The notes beneath the pieces were generated by a model. That model did no database searches, was not told the origin of the DNA, and saw nothing but the letters and a program-made list of their open reading frames with translations. A stretch of DNA of 46,941 nucleotides. Source: Clostridia bacterium (lineage in GTDB: Bacteria; Bacillota; Clostridia; Oscillospirales; Acutalibacteraceae). The translations under genes and the position numbers were made by a program. Numbering within the stretch: position 1 is the stretch's first letter; each line of letters begins with the position of its first letter. Positions 7,909 through 15,673 of the stretch are shown piece by piece. Location of the stretch: contig JAFNVC010000001.1 of the NCBI GenBank assembly GCA_017379935.1, forward strand, positions 1 to 46,941. Reading direction: 5' to 3'.

Positions 7909-8262
7909 ATGGATTTTTTATGGGCGTTTCTGGTCGGCGGAGCAATCTGTGTCATCGGTCAGCTTCTGATAGATTTAACTAAGCTTACTCCTGCGCGTAT
8001 TCTTGTCAGCTTTGTTGTAGCGGGTGTTATCCTCGAGGGCTTCGGGCTTTATCAGTATCTTGTCGATTTCGCGGGCTGCGGTGCAACCGTACCGCTGACG
8101 GGCTTTGGCTATACACTCGCGAAGGGTACACGCGAGATGATTGATTCCGAGGGCTGGCTGGGTATACTTACGGGACCCTTATCCTCCGGAGCGGCGGGTA
8201 TTACGGCGGCTATTGTCAGCGGACTTGTTGCGGCGTTTCTTACCCGCTCGAAGCCGAAATAA
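7909..8262 (+). CDS. spoVAE: Stage V sporulation protein AE (SpoVAE)
   Basis: The 117-residue membrane protein matches SpoVAE closely in pattern: LWAFLVGGAICVIGQLLIDLTKLTPARILVSFVV, then GCGATVPLTGFGYTLAKGTRE and LGILTGPLSSGAAGITAAI. SpoVA proteins form the spore inner-membrane channel for dipicolinic acid uptake during sporulation and release at germination. AGGTGA lies 5 nt before the ATG at 7909, which is preferred to the GTG at 7900. It stands alone: no spoVAC or spoVAD is adjacent, although these are usually clustered. No clear SigG promoter was identified. Confidence 0.9.
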   Translation: MDFLWAFLVGGAICVIGQLLIDLTKLTPARILVSFVVAGVILEGFGLYQYLVDFAGCGATVPLTGFGYTLAKGTREMIDSEGWLGILTGPLSSGAAGITAAIVSGLVAAFLTRSKPK

Positions 8263-8290
8263 AAAAATCGGAGCAAGTCAGACTTGCTCC
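8262..8290 (-). terminator. Terminator of the small Cys-tail membrane gene
   Basis: GGAGCAAGTC (8270-8279) and GACTTGCTCC (8281-8290) form a stem followed on the minus strand by GATTTTTTTA. On the plus strand there is no T-run, so it mainly serves the minus-strand gene. Confidence 0.8.
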
Positions 8291-8312
8291 GGAATTAAAA
8301 GCTGTTTTAAAA

Positions 8313-8504
8313 TTATGCCTCAACAGGAACGGGATCGTCGATGTCGCAGCAAGAGCATGAAACATAATCGCTCTGGTCGTCATCCTCAACCTTATTCTTG
8401 CAGGGGAGAACCTTTGTTACAACATAGTAAATGCCTGCGGCAACAGCAGCGATAGCAGCAATAATGCCGACAACCTTAAGAATCTTTTTAAGTGTATCAC
8501 ACAT
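8313..8504 (-). CDS. Small single-pass membrane protein with Cys-rich tail
   Basis: Not recognised. The 63-residue product has a short basic N terminus, one Ala/Ile-rich membrane helix (about residues 10-32), a VLPCKNK junction, an acidic segment and a tail with the cluster CSCCD. AGGAGG lies upstream of the ATG, and a strong terminator follows, so it is a real monocistronic gene. The Cys cluster could bind metal or be redox active. With the helix oriented by its basic residues, the side of the tail is uncertain. Confidence 0.7.
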   Translation of the reverse strand: MCDTLKKILKVVGIIAAIAAVAAGIYYVVTKVLPCKNKVEDDDQSDYVSCSCCDIDDPVPVEA

Positions 8505-8572
8505 GGGATAGTACCTCCTGAACTTTATTTACACTAATTATATTACACTAAAGAGCTAAAGTCAAGTTCTTT

Positions 8573-8610
8573 GCCGGAAAAAAACAAAAGGACGGATATA
8601 CAATCCGTCC
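8573..8610 (-). terminator. rpsT terminator
   Basis: GGACGGAT (8590-8597) and ATCCGTCC (8603-8610) form a stem followed on the minus strand by TTTTGTTTTTTT. Confidence 0.9.
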
Positions 8611-8628
8611 GTATTGTTAAACTCATAA

Positions 8629-8883
8629 TTAGTCTGCAAGAAGCTTTGCAAGAGCTGACTTCTTTCTGGCAGCGTTGTTCTTGTGGAGAAGATTCTTTGC
8701 ACAAGCCTGGTCTACCTTCTTGATTGCAAACTTAACAGCAGCTTCCTTATCGGGTGAGTTAGCTGCAGCAGCAGCGTTAGCCTTTTTGATTGCTGTCTTA
8801 AGAGCTGAATTTCTTGACTTGTTACGAGCAGCCTTTGACTTGTTTACAAGTACTCTTTTCTTTGCTGATTTGATGTTAGGCAT
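8629..8883 (-). CDS. rpsT: 30S ribosomal protein S20
   Basis: The 84-residue, Lys/Arg/Ala-rich helical protein has the S20 pattern: MPNIKSAKKRVLVNKSKAARNKSRNSALKTAIKKA at the start, then KNLLHKNNAARKKSALAKLL at the end. It binds 16S rRNA at the base of the small subunit. AGGAGG precedes the ATG, and a consensus-like promoter and terminator bracket it as a single gene. It is divergent from gpr, a frequent arrangement in Firmicutes. Confidence 0.97.
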   Translation of the reverse strand: MPNIKSAKKRVLVNKSKAARNKSRNSALKTAIKKANAAAAANSPDKEAAVKFAIKKVDQACAKNLLHKNNAARKKSALAKLLAD

Positions 8884-8918
8884 AATTCCACCTCCTTTAA
8901 TGCATTACACAGTTAGAT

Positions 8919-8947
8919 ATGATATCATTAAACTGTTAAAAAAGCAA
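8919..8947 (-). promoter_or_regulatory. rpsT promoter
   Basis: On the minus strand TTGCTT (8942-8947), 17 nt, TATCAT (8919-8924). The -10 box lies within the perfect palindrome ATGATATCAT (8919-8928). Confidence 0.65.
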
Positions 8948-8991
8948 GTATTTTTTTACTTTTTTTAAAATTTTTTTCAAGGGTGATTTTT

Positions 8992-9861
8992 ATGGATTTC
9001 CGTACTGACCTCGCACTCGAACGGCACGAGGAGCTCAGGTGCACGCCGACCAACGGTATAGAAAGTCAGATTTACGAAAAAAGCGGTGTGACCTTCACTA
9101 AAATCAAAGTGACCGATGCCCGCGGAGAACAGTCGCTGGGCAAGCCGATCGGCACTTATATCACAGCCGAAATTCCGTCACTTGCCGATCAATCGCCGCT
9201 GTGTGATGAGCTTATCGGGACAATCGGTGCAGAGCTGCGTTCGCTTTTGCCGAAGGAGGGTACCGTGCTCGTTGTAGGACTCGGCAATACGGATATCACA
9301 CCTGATGCAGTCGGCCCTGAAAGTGTGTCCCTTGTTCTTGCAACGCGCCATATCAGCAGGGAGCTTTCCGAAAGTGTCGGCCTGGGCAATCTGCGCCCCG
9401 TGGCAGGGTTTGTACCGGGAGTTCTGGGCAGGACGGGCATCGAGTCTGCCGAAGCCGTAAAGGGGCTTGCAGAGCGTATCAGGCCATCTGCCGTGATTGT
9501 GACAGATGCCCTTGCGGCAAGGCGGCTGAAAAGACTCGGCAATACCGTGCAGATGTCGGATACGGGAATCATTCCCGGGTCGGGCGTCGGCAATGCAAGA
9601 GCGGAGATTAACCGCGAAACGCTCGGCATACCAGTCATTTCTGTCGGTGTACCGACGGTTGTCGATGCACAGACTCTTGTCAATGACCTTACCGGTGACG
9701 AAGCCGAAATTTCACGCGAGGAAAACAAAAGAATGATAATCACGCCGCGTGAAATCGATCTTGTTGTAGAACGTGCCTCAAGAATAATAGGGCTTTCAAT
9801 CAATAAAGCCCTTCAGCCTCATTTAAGCACGGACGAGATTATGATGCTCGTCGGGGATTAA
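8992..9861 (+). CDS. gpr: Spore germination protease GPR
   Basis: The 289-residue endopeptidase degrades small acid-soluble proteins when spores germinate. Diagnostic parts are RTDLALE at residues 4-10, VLVVGLGNTDITPDAVGP (about 88-105), AVIVTDALAARRLKRLGNTVQMSDTGIIPGSGVGN (about 168-202) and GIPVISVGVPTVVDA. The conserved Asp residues in LGNTDITPD and VTDALA fit the aspartic-type active site. It is shorter than the well-known Bacillus enzyme, mainly at the N terminus: almost nothing precedes RTDLA, the region that resembles the autoprocessing site. I chose ATG 8992 over GTG 8983. The stop overlaps the convergent yfcE stop. Confidence 0.93.
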   Translation: MDFRTDLALERHEELRCTPTNGIESQIYEKSGVTFTKIKVTDARGEQSLGKPIGTYITAEIPSLADQSPLCDELIGTIGAELRSLLPKEGTVLVVGLGNTDITPDAVGPESVSLVLATRHISRELSESVGLGNLRPVAGFVPGVLGRTGIESAEAVKGLAERIRPSAVIVTDALAARRLKRLGNTVQMSDTGIIPGSGVGNARAEINRETLGIPVISVGVPTVVDAQTLVNDLTGDEAEISREENKRMIITPREIDLVVERASRIIGLSINKALQPHLSTDEIMMLVGD

Positions 9862-10400
9862 ATTCTTTCTTCTCTGTAAACCTCACCGTCAAGATTCTTC
9901 CACTTAAGCGTATCGTCCTCAAGCAGGATGTATCCGTGCTCGCTGTTTTCCTTCGGAATGGAAACCGAGCCGGGATTTACATAAATAAAGCCGTCTTTCT
10001 CCTCGAAAGCGGGAACGTGTGTGTGTCCGTTGAGAAGAATATCACCCTTCTTGATTTTAGGGGGATTGGCAGGGTTGAAATTGTGACCGTGTGTTGCAAA
10101 AATCATTCTGCCGTTGTTATAGAGAATTGCGTATTCCGCAAGCACGGGGAAATCAAGCACCATCTGGTCAACCTCTGTGTCGCAGTTACCGCGGACACAA
10201 AGAAGCTCATCGGCAATCGGATTGAGCATCGAAATAACCTGCTTGGGTGCATATCCCTCGGGCAGATCATTTCTCGGGCCGTGATAAAGAATATCACCGA
10301 GAAGCAGGAGCTTGTCCGCGTTTTCCTTATTATAAGCCTCAAGCATTTTTTTGCAGTAAAAGGCACTGCCGTGGATGTCTGATGCAATCATTATTTTCAT
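9858..10400 (-). CDS. yfcE: YfcE-type metallophosphodiesterase
   Basis: The 180-residue calcineurin-fold enzyme carries every metal motif of the YfcE/MJ0936 family: SDIHG (Asp8, His10), LLLGDILYHGPRND, CVRGNCDTEVD, FATHGHNFNP and LNGHTHVP. It is expected to hydrolyse phosphodiesters with Mn or a similar metal in the cytoplasm. The natural substrate is not known for the family. Its coding end overlaps the gpr end by four bases in convergent orientation, and the CDP-glycerol transferase gene lies a few bases upstream (10405), suggesting co-transcription. Confidence 0.92.
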   Translation of the reverse strand: MKIMIASDIHGSAFYCKKMLEAYNKENADKLLLLGDILYHGPRNDLPEGYAPKQVISMLNPIADELLCVRGNCDTEVDQMVLDFPVLAEYAILYNNGRMIFATHGHNFNPANPPKIKKGDILLNGHTHVPAFEEKDGFIYVNPGSVSIPKENSEHGYILLEDDTLKWKNLDGEVYREERI

Positions 10401-10404
10401 ATCG

Positions 10405-11571
10405 TTACCTCACTGCGTATTCGGCAATTCTTTCGACACAATTGCCGTCGCACGCACTCATAAATTTTTCTTTGAATTCTTTAACTTTTTCCTGCTGACA
10501 GCTGCCGCTTAAGATGCAGGCAACGATTTCCTCGTTCGTCGTGACGATTCTGCCGGGAACGAAGCTCTTGTAATCGAAATAGAAGCTTCTGTCTCTGTCG
10601 TATTTCTCGAGGTCGTAAGCGTAGAATATCATCGGCTTGTCAAGCAGAGCATATTCAAAAATAAGTGAAGAATAGTCGGCGATAAGATAATCAGCCGCAC
10701 AGAGGGCTGTTTCGATGTTCAGGGCAGAGGATGCGTCAAATACAAAATCGCCGTATTTTTTCTTATCCTCATCGTTCATTTTATATTTTTTAGCCGTGAA
10801 CGGATGAAGCTTGAGAATGAGCGCATATTCCTTTCCGAGGGTCTTTTTCATAAGCTCGTAATCAATCGGCTGGTCGTTGTAGGATTGCTCGGGCGAGTTG
10901 CCGCGGAAGGTAGGTGCATAAAGTATAATCTTTCTGTCGCCTATTTCGGGGAATGCCTTGATTACCTCGTCGCGGCAGCTGTCAACGAAGTCCTTGTCAA
11001 AATAAACGTCCGTTCTCGGTGTACCGAACGCCTTGACGATGCTCTCATCACAGCCGAAGGCTTCGGCATAGCAGGGGATGACACTTTCAGCGGAAACGAA
11101 AACGTCCGTGTAGGTGTTATGCTTCGGAAAGCGGAGCATATCCTCACGGCTTCCGCCCCACGCAAGGTCGAGTGTGGAGTTACCCCATTTCTTGAAAGCG
11201 CCGCAGGCGTGCCAGAGCTGGATAACCTTTGTACCCTCGTTCGGCTTGTGTGCATAAAGTGGATCAAAATTATCCGTCACAAAAACACACTTGCATCTTG
11301 CATAATCCTTCTGGAACATAATGTCTGCAATAATTCTTTTAAGCGCACTTTCGGGTGAGCTGATAATTTTACAGTTGTATCCATTTTTTAAAAGGTATTT
11401 ATATATACCGACCATATTATCAGGCATTTCGGAATAATTCTTGCTGTAAGCAAAAAGCACGAGCTTCTCGTCGATGGGCTTTAACGAAAACAGCCTGAAG
11501 GCGAGAGGCCATATAAAAAAGAAGAATATCCTTCTTCTGAAAATATTGATAAACTTTTTTATCTTATCCAT
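10405..11571 (-). CDS. CDP-glycerol glycerophosphotransferase family protein (TagB/TagF-like)
   Basis: The 388-residue protein has the family motifs GTKVIQLWHACGAFKKWG (about residues 113-130), IILYAPTFRGN, LILKLHPF and ADYLIADYSSLIFEYALLDKPMIFYAYDLEKYDRDR. The conserved His residues in LWHA and LHPF belong to the catalytic GT-B-like site that transfers glycerol phosphate or a related polyol phosphate in teichoic-acid-like polymers. A hydrophobic stretch near residues 10-28 suggests membrane association. The ATG at 11571 has GGAGGA upstream and is preferred over the longer frame starting at 11643. It is a lone gene; no other teichoic acid genes are visible. Confidence 0.88.
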   Translation of the reverse strand: MDKIKKFINIFRRRIFFFFIWPLAFRLFSLKPIDEKLVLFAYSKNYSEMPDNMVGIYKYLLKNGYNCKIISSPESALKRIIADIMFQKDYARCKCVFVTDNFDPLYAHKPNEGTKVIQLWHACGAFKKWGNSTLDLAWGGSREDMLRFPKHNTYTDVFVSAESVIPCYAEAFGCDESIVKAFGTPRTDVYFDKDFVDSCRDEVIKAFPEIGDRKIILYAPTFRGNSPEQSYNDQPIDYELMKKTLGKEYALILKLHPFTAKKYKMNDEDKKKYGDFVFDASSALNIETALCAADYLIADYSSLIFEYALLDKPMIFYAYDLEKYDRDRSFYFDYKSFVPGRIVTTNEEIVACILSGSCQQEKVKEFKEKFMSACDGNCVERIAEYAVR

Positions 11572-11584
11572 TGTATTCCTCCGT

Positions 11585-11617
11585 AAAAGACAAAGAGGCT
11601 GTCTGTTGACAGCCTCT
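11585..11617 (-). terminator. rpmB terminator
   Basis: AGAGGCTGTC (11594-11603) and GACAGCCTCT (11608-11617) with a TGTT loop, followed on the minus strand by TTGTCTTTT. It lies between rpmB and the downstream CDP-glycerol transferase gene. Confidence 0.85.
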
Positions 11618-11632
11618 GTATCATCATGTGCA

Positions 11633-11821
11633 TTAAACGGCACGTGTTACCTTACCTGAACGTAAACAACGTGTGCAAGCATAAACCTTGCGCGGAGAAC
11701 CGTTAACAACTGCCTTAACACGCTTAATGTTCGGCTTCCAAGTTCTGTTTGAACGTCTGTGTGAGTGAGAAACCTGAATACCGAAAGCTACACCTTTGCC
11801 GCAGAATTCGCATTTTGCCAT
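11633..11821 (-). CDS. rpmB: 50S ribosomal protein L28
   Basis: The 62-residue protein has MAKCEFCGKGVAFGIQVSHSHRRSNRTWKPN and VYACTRCLRSGKV. Two CxxC pairs (CEFC and CTRC) make this the zinc-binding form of L28. The ATG at 11821 follows AAAGGAGGTG at good distance; the GTG at 11830 lies within the ribosome-binding site and is rejected. It is divergent from recA. Confidence 0.97.
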   Translation of the reverse strand: MAKCEFCGKGVAFGIQVSHSHRRSNRTWKPNIKRVKAVVNGSPRKVYACTRCLRSGKVTRAV

Positions 11822-11866
11822 AGTCGGCACCTCCTTTTAACTTACGAATACTAAACAACGTCCTAC

Positions 11867-11895
11867 ATAATAACAGATATTTTTGAAAAAATCAA
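11867..11895 (-). promoter_or_regulatory. rpmB promoter
   Basis: On the minus strand TTGATT (11890-11895), 17 nt, TATTAT (11867-11872). Confidence 0.7.
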
Positions 11896-11938
11896 CCTTT
11901 TTTCGAAACAATTTTAAAAAATATTTAGAAAAATACTA

Positions 11939-11967
11939 TTGCTTTTTTCTTTTGACTAATGTATAAT
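11939..11967 (+). promoter_or_regulatory. recA promoter
   Basis: TTGCTT (11939-11944), 17 nt, TATAAT (11962-11967). A TTGACT at 11953 is too close to the -10 box to act as the -35. Confidence 0.75.
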
Positions 11968-11975
11968 ACATCTAT

Positions 11976-11989
11976 CGAACATTTGTACG
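11976..11989 (+). promoter_or_regulatory. LexA (SOS) operator of recA
   Basis: CGAACATTTGTACG matches the Gram-positive SOS box CGAACnnnnGTTCG with one mismatch in the right half. It lies just downstream of the -10 box at the expected transcription start, where LexA would block recA. Confidence 0.75.
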
Positions 11990-12007
11990 GATATCGGAGG
12001 TATAATT

Positions 12008-13126
12008 ATGGCTGATAAACAAAAGGCTCTGGAAACCGCAATTGCCCAGCTTGAGAAGCAGTACGGCAAGGGAACCGTTATGAGACTCGGTCAGAATGCG
12101 GGTATGACTGTTGAGGCTATTTCAACGGGCTCGCTCTCTCTTGACGTTGCAACGGGCATCGGCGGTCTTCCGAAGGGCAGAATTGTTGAAATATACGGAC
12201 CTGAATCTTCAGGTAAAACCACACTTGCTCTCCACGCTGTCGCTGAGGCACAGAAGGCAGGCGGCGAGGCTGCGTTTATTGATGCTGAGCACGCGCTTGA
12301 TCCTGTTTATGCCGCTAACCTCGGCGTTGACGTTGATTCGCTTCTTGTTGCACAGCCCGATAACGGTGAGCAGGCTCTCGAAATTGCTGAAGCACTTGTC
12401 CGCTCGGGTGCTATCGATATCGTTGTTGTGGACTCTGTTGCCGCTCTCGTTCCGCGTTCGGAAATCGAGGGTGAAATGGGCGATTCACACGTCGGTCAGC
12501 ATGCAAGACTTATGTCACAGGCGCTCAGAAAGCTTGCAGGTGCAATCAACAAGTCTAATACCATTATAATATTCATCAATCAGCTTCGTGAAAAAATCGG
12601 CGTTATGTACGGCAACCCCGAAACAACAACGGGCGGCCGCGCGCTTAAGTTCTATGCTTCAATGCGTATGGATGTCCGCCGAACGGAGTCTATCAAGGGC
12701 GCAGGTAACGAGTTTATCGGCTCAAGAACAAGAGTAAAAATTGTCAAGAACAAGGTTTCACCTCCGTTCAAAGAGGCTGAATTTGATATTATGTACGGTG
12801 AGGGTATCTCCAAGGTCGGTGAAATCCTCGATATCGCGGTCTCTCTTGATATCGTCAATAAGAGCGGCGCTTGGTTCTCCTACGGTGAAACAAGACTCGG
12901 TCAGGGCAGAGATAACGTCAAGGAGCTTATCAAAAACGATCCCGAGCTTATGGCAGAGCTTGAGCAGAAGATCCGAGAGAATATGGATAAGCTTTCAAAT
13001 ATGTCAAAGGCTTCGGCTAAGAAGGGGATCAAGGCTCCTGCCGCTCCCGTTGCTCCTGCGGCACCGTCCGCACCCGTAACAAAGGCATCTGCAAAGGCAA
13101 AGCTTGACATTGCGGTAGACGACTGA
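12008..13126 (+). CDS. recA: Recombinase A
   Basis: The 372-residue RecA carries Walker [10 protein letters not shown] (about residues 67-75), [12 protein letters not shown], Walker [12 protein letters not shown], the L1/L2 DNA-binding region around [22 protein letters not shown] and [29 protein letters not shown], and the C-terminal domain. It pairs homologous DNA and stimulates LexA autocleavage. The last ~40 residues are an Ala/Pro/Lys-rich tail ([15 protein letters not shown]) ending DIAVDD, longer and less acidic than in E. coli. It is SOS-regulated by the site upstream, and its TGA overlaps the recX ATG by one base. Confidence 0.98.
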   Translation: MADKQKALETAIAQLEKQYGKGTVMRLGQNAGMTVEAISTGSLSLDVATGIGGLPKGRIVEIYGPESSGKTTLALHAVAEAQKAGGEAAFIDAEHALDPVYAANLGVDVDSLLVAQPDNGEQALEIAEALVRSGAIDIVVVDSVAALVPRSEIEGEMGDSHVGQHARLMSQALRKLAGAINKSNTIIIFINQLREKIGVMYGNPETTTGGRALKFYASMRMDVRRTESIKGAGNEFIGSRTRVKIVKNKVSPPFKEAEFDIMYGEGISKVGEILDIAVSLDIVNKSGAWFSYGETRLGQGRDNVKELIKNDPELMAELEQKIRENMDKLSNMSKASAKKGIKAPAAPVAPAAPSAPVTKASAKAKLDIAVDD

Positions 13127-13758
13127 TGAAAATTACTGCGAAACAGGGTAGAGGCACAAAAATACATATACACATCGACGGCGAATACCTTTTAACCGTG
13201 GACGAGGATTTCTGGTTCTCGTCGGGGTATGTTTCGGGCGATGAAATCGACGACGGGGACCTTGCTGCCTTTAAGGAGGCGGCAGGCTCCCGCCTTGCTT
13301 TTAACAGCGCAATGTTCAGTCTTGATATGCGTGACCACTCCGAAAGAGAGATAAGGCAGAAGCTTTCGCGCAAGTACGATGAGCAAGCTGTTGACACTGC
13401 GGTTGAAAAGCTTCTTGATTTAGGCCTTGTCAATGACCGCCGTTATGCCGAGCTTCTTACACGCGAGCTGTTTGAACGGAAAAAATACGGAAAAAACCGC
13501 GTCAGAAGTGAGCTTTACCGTAAGGGAATAGCATCAGATACTGTCAACGAGGTGCTTGAGGAGTACGAAAACGAGAATAAACCCGATAATGTGCAAACAA
13601 TAGTTGATATTATCAGAAAAAAATATTATAATAAATTAATTGATGAAAAATCACGACAGAAGGTGGTTGCCGCTCTGGTGCGTCTCGGCTATTCTTTTTC
13701 AGATATCCGTCAGGCTATGCGTGAATTTACATCAGACGATTTTTATGAAGAATATTAA
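13126..13758 (+). CDS. recX: Regulatory protein RecX
   Basis: The 210-residue helical protein has three RecX-type repeats: RLAFNSAMFSLDMRDHSEREIRQKLSRKYDEQAVDTAVEKLLDLGLVNDRRYAELLTREL, KYGKNRVRSELYRKGIASDTVNEVL and RQKVVAALVRLGYSFSDIRQAM. RecX binds RecA filaments and limits their activity. Translational coupling to recA through a TGATG overlap fits that role. Confidence 0.94.
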   Translation: MKITAKQGRGTKIHIHIDGEYLLTVDEDFWFSSGYVSGDEIDDGDLAAFKEAAGSRLAFNSAMFSLDMRDHSEREIRQKLSRKYDEQAVDTAVEKLLDLGLVNDRRYAELLTRELFERKKYGKNRVRSELYRKGIASDTVNEVLEEYENENKPDNVQTIVDIIRKKYYNKLIDEKSRQKVVAALVRLGYSFSDIRQAMREFTSDDFYEEY

Positions 13759-13776
13759 GAAGATTAAGGTGACACT

Positions 13777-15105
13777 ATGGCTTATCAGATTGGTATGATT
13801 TCACTCGGCTGTCCGAAGAATCAGGTTGATGCCGAGCATATGCTTGCTCTCATTGACGAAGCGGGGCACAGCATCGTTGACTATGTTGACGGCTGTGACG
13901 TTGTTATTATCAACACCTGCGGATTTATCGACGATGCAAAAAAGGAAGCAATCGAGAATATTCTTGATACTGTCGAGCTTAAGAATGAGGGACTTGTCAA
14001 AAAAATCATCGTAACGGGCTGTCTTGCACAGCGCCATAAGGACGAAATTGCAAAGGAAATTCCCGAGGTCGATGCAGTTATCGGTATCGGCGCTGACGGT
14101 GATATCCTTAAAATAATTGACGAGGTTATGACGTCGGACGAAGTTGTTGAAAAATTTCCTCCGCAGTCTGAGCTTCCGCTTGACGGTCAGCGTATTCTTA
14201 CCACCCCCGAGCACTGGGCATATCTTAAGATTGCCGACGGCTGCTCAAACCGTTGTACATACTGCACGATTCCTTCAATCCGCGGTGATATGAGAAGCCG
14301 CACAATGGAAAATATCTGTGATGAAGCAAAGCAGCTCGCAGAAATCGGTGTTAAGGAGATTATCCTTATAGCTCAGGATACGACAAGCTACGGTCTTGAT
14401 CTCTACGGCGAGCTTAAGCTTCCCGAGCTTCTTGACCGACTTTGTGAAATCGACGGTATCGAATGGATCAGGCTTCTCTATTGCTATCCCGATAAGATTA
14501 CCGATGAGCTTATCGCAACAATCAAGGCTCAGGATAAGGTTGTCAACTACATTGATCTCCCGCTTCAGCACGCAAATGACAGAATTCTCAAGGCTATGAA
14601 CAGAAGAGGAACGAGCGAGGAAATCCGCAATACTATCGCTAAGCTCCGCAGCGAGATTCCCGACGTGGTTATCCGCACTACCTTCATCGTCGGCTTCCCG
14701 GGTGAGGACGATGAGGCTTTTGAGGACCTTGCGGTATTTGTAAATGAGATGGAGTTCGACCGTCTCGGCTGCTTCTCCTTCTCTGCGCAGGAGGGTACAC
14801 CCGCCTATGATATGCCCGGTCAGCTTGAGGAGGACGTCAAAATCCGCCGCGGCGAGATTATAATGGGTGATCAGCTTCAGATAACTGAAGAAAAGAATAA
14901 TGCCAAAATCGGCAAGACCTTCAGGACAATCGTTGAGGAGTACGATCCGTATTCTGACAGCTATGTCGGCAGAACCTATATGGATGCGCCCGAGATTGAC
15001 GGACTTGTGAGGTTTACCTGTCAGGATGAATTGGAGGTCGGCGATTTTGTTGATGTCAGAATTTTTGATATTGACGAATATGATCTTCTCGGTGAGGTTG
15101 AATAA
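13777..15105 (+). CDS. rimO: Ribosomal protein S12 methylthiotransferase RimO
   Basis: The 442-residue radical SAM enzyme methylthiolates an aspartate of ribosomal protein S12. The N-terminal UPF0004 domain has SLGCPKNQVDAEHM and VIINTCGFIDDAKKEA and TGCLAQ (three Cys for one 4Fe-4S cluster). The radical SAM motif CSNRCTYC (Cys156, 160, 163) binds the second. YSL-type segments LPLQHANDRILKAMNRRGT and FIVGFPGEDDEAF follow, and a C-terminal TRAM domain ends the protein (DELEVGDFVDVRI). It follows recX by 18 nt and is contiguous with pgsA. Confidence 0.97.
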   Translation: MAYQIGMISLGCPKNQVDAEHMLALIDEAGHSIVDYVDGCDVVIINTCGFIDDAKKEAIENILDTVELKNEGLVKKIIVTGCLAQRHKDEIAKEIPEVDAVIGIGADGDILKIIDEVMTSDEVVEKFPPQSELPLDGQRILTTPEHWAYLKIADGCSNRCTYCTIPSIRGDMRSRTMENICDEAKQLAEIGVKEIILIAQDTTSYGLDLYGELKLPELLDRLCEIDGIEWIRLLYCYPDKITDELIATIKAQDKVVNYIDLPLQHANDRILKAMNRRGTSEEIRNTIAKLRSEIPDVVIRTTFIVGFPGEDDEAFEDLAVFVNEMEFDRLGCFSFSAQEGTPAYDMPGQLEEDVKIRRGEIIMGDQLQITEEKNNAKIGKTFRTIVEEYDPYSDSYVGRTYMDAPEIDGLVRFTCQDELEVGDFVDVRIFDIDEYDLLGEVE

Positions 15106-15663
15106 ATGAATACGCCTAATAAAATTACGGTTTTCAGAATGTTTATCGCACCGCTTTTTCTTGTGATTTTCTTTCTGAATATTGAACACAAAATGCTGAT
15201 TTCAGCGCTTATCTTTGCGCTCGGTGCCGTTACGGATGCAATTGACGGCCATCTTGCGCGTAAGAATAATATTGTTACAAATTTTGGCAAATTTCTCGAT
15301 CCTATTGCTGATAAAATGCTTGTGACGGCTGCCTTTCTTGCTTTTATGCAGGTCGGTCTTTGCAATATCTGGATCGTTATGCTGATGCTTACCCGTGAAT
15401 TTGCTGTTACCTCCGTCCGTCTTATTGCGGCGGCAAAGGGAGTTGTAATACCTGCAAATATCGGTGGCAAGATAAAGACTGTGTCCCAGATGGTTTCGCT
15501 CATTGCTGTTATGCTTCTCGGCGAAATCGACGGAATGCTTGCTCTCGGATTACCCCTTGCCGTTATTTCCAACGTGCTGCTCGGTATAACGGCGGTAATT
15601 GCGGTTGTTTCGGGTGTTGTTTATATATGGGATAGCCGTAAGGTTATAGATTTTAAGAGCTGA
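15106..15663 (+). CDS. pgsA: CDP-diacylglycerol-glycerol-3-phosphate 3-phosphatidyltransferase
   Basis: The 185-residue integral membrane enzyme makes phosphatidylglycerophosphate. The CDP-alcohol phosphatidyltransferase signature DG-x2-AR-x8-G-x3-D-x3-D is intact in DGHLARKNNIVTNFGKFLD then PIADK (about residues 45-69). Several hydrophobic helices follow, and MLTREFAVTSVRL is typical of PgsA. Its ATG immediately follows the rimO TAA with no gap, so it relies on coupling. Confidence 0.95.
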   Translation: MNTPNKITVFRMFIAPLFLVIFFLNIEHKMLISALIFALGAVTDAIDGHLARKNNIVTNFGKFLDPIADKMLVTAAFLAFMQVGLCNIWIVMLMLTREFAVTSVRLIAAAKGVVIPANIGGKIKTVSQMVSLIAVMLLGEIDGMLALGLPLAVISNVLLGITAVIAVVSGVVYIWDSRKVIDFKS

Positions 15664-15673
15664 GGTGTAAAAA

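Noticed and set aside
8909-8936. Operator-like palindrome between rpsT and gpr
   Set aside because: ATGATATCAT is a perfect palindrome, but the flanking ACAGTT/AACTGT arms are off-centre by one base and the site is better explained as the rpsT -10 region.
13801-15189. Long minus-strand frames across rimO and pgsA
   Set aside because: They are shadows of strongly conserved plus-strand genes and lack start signals.
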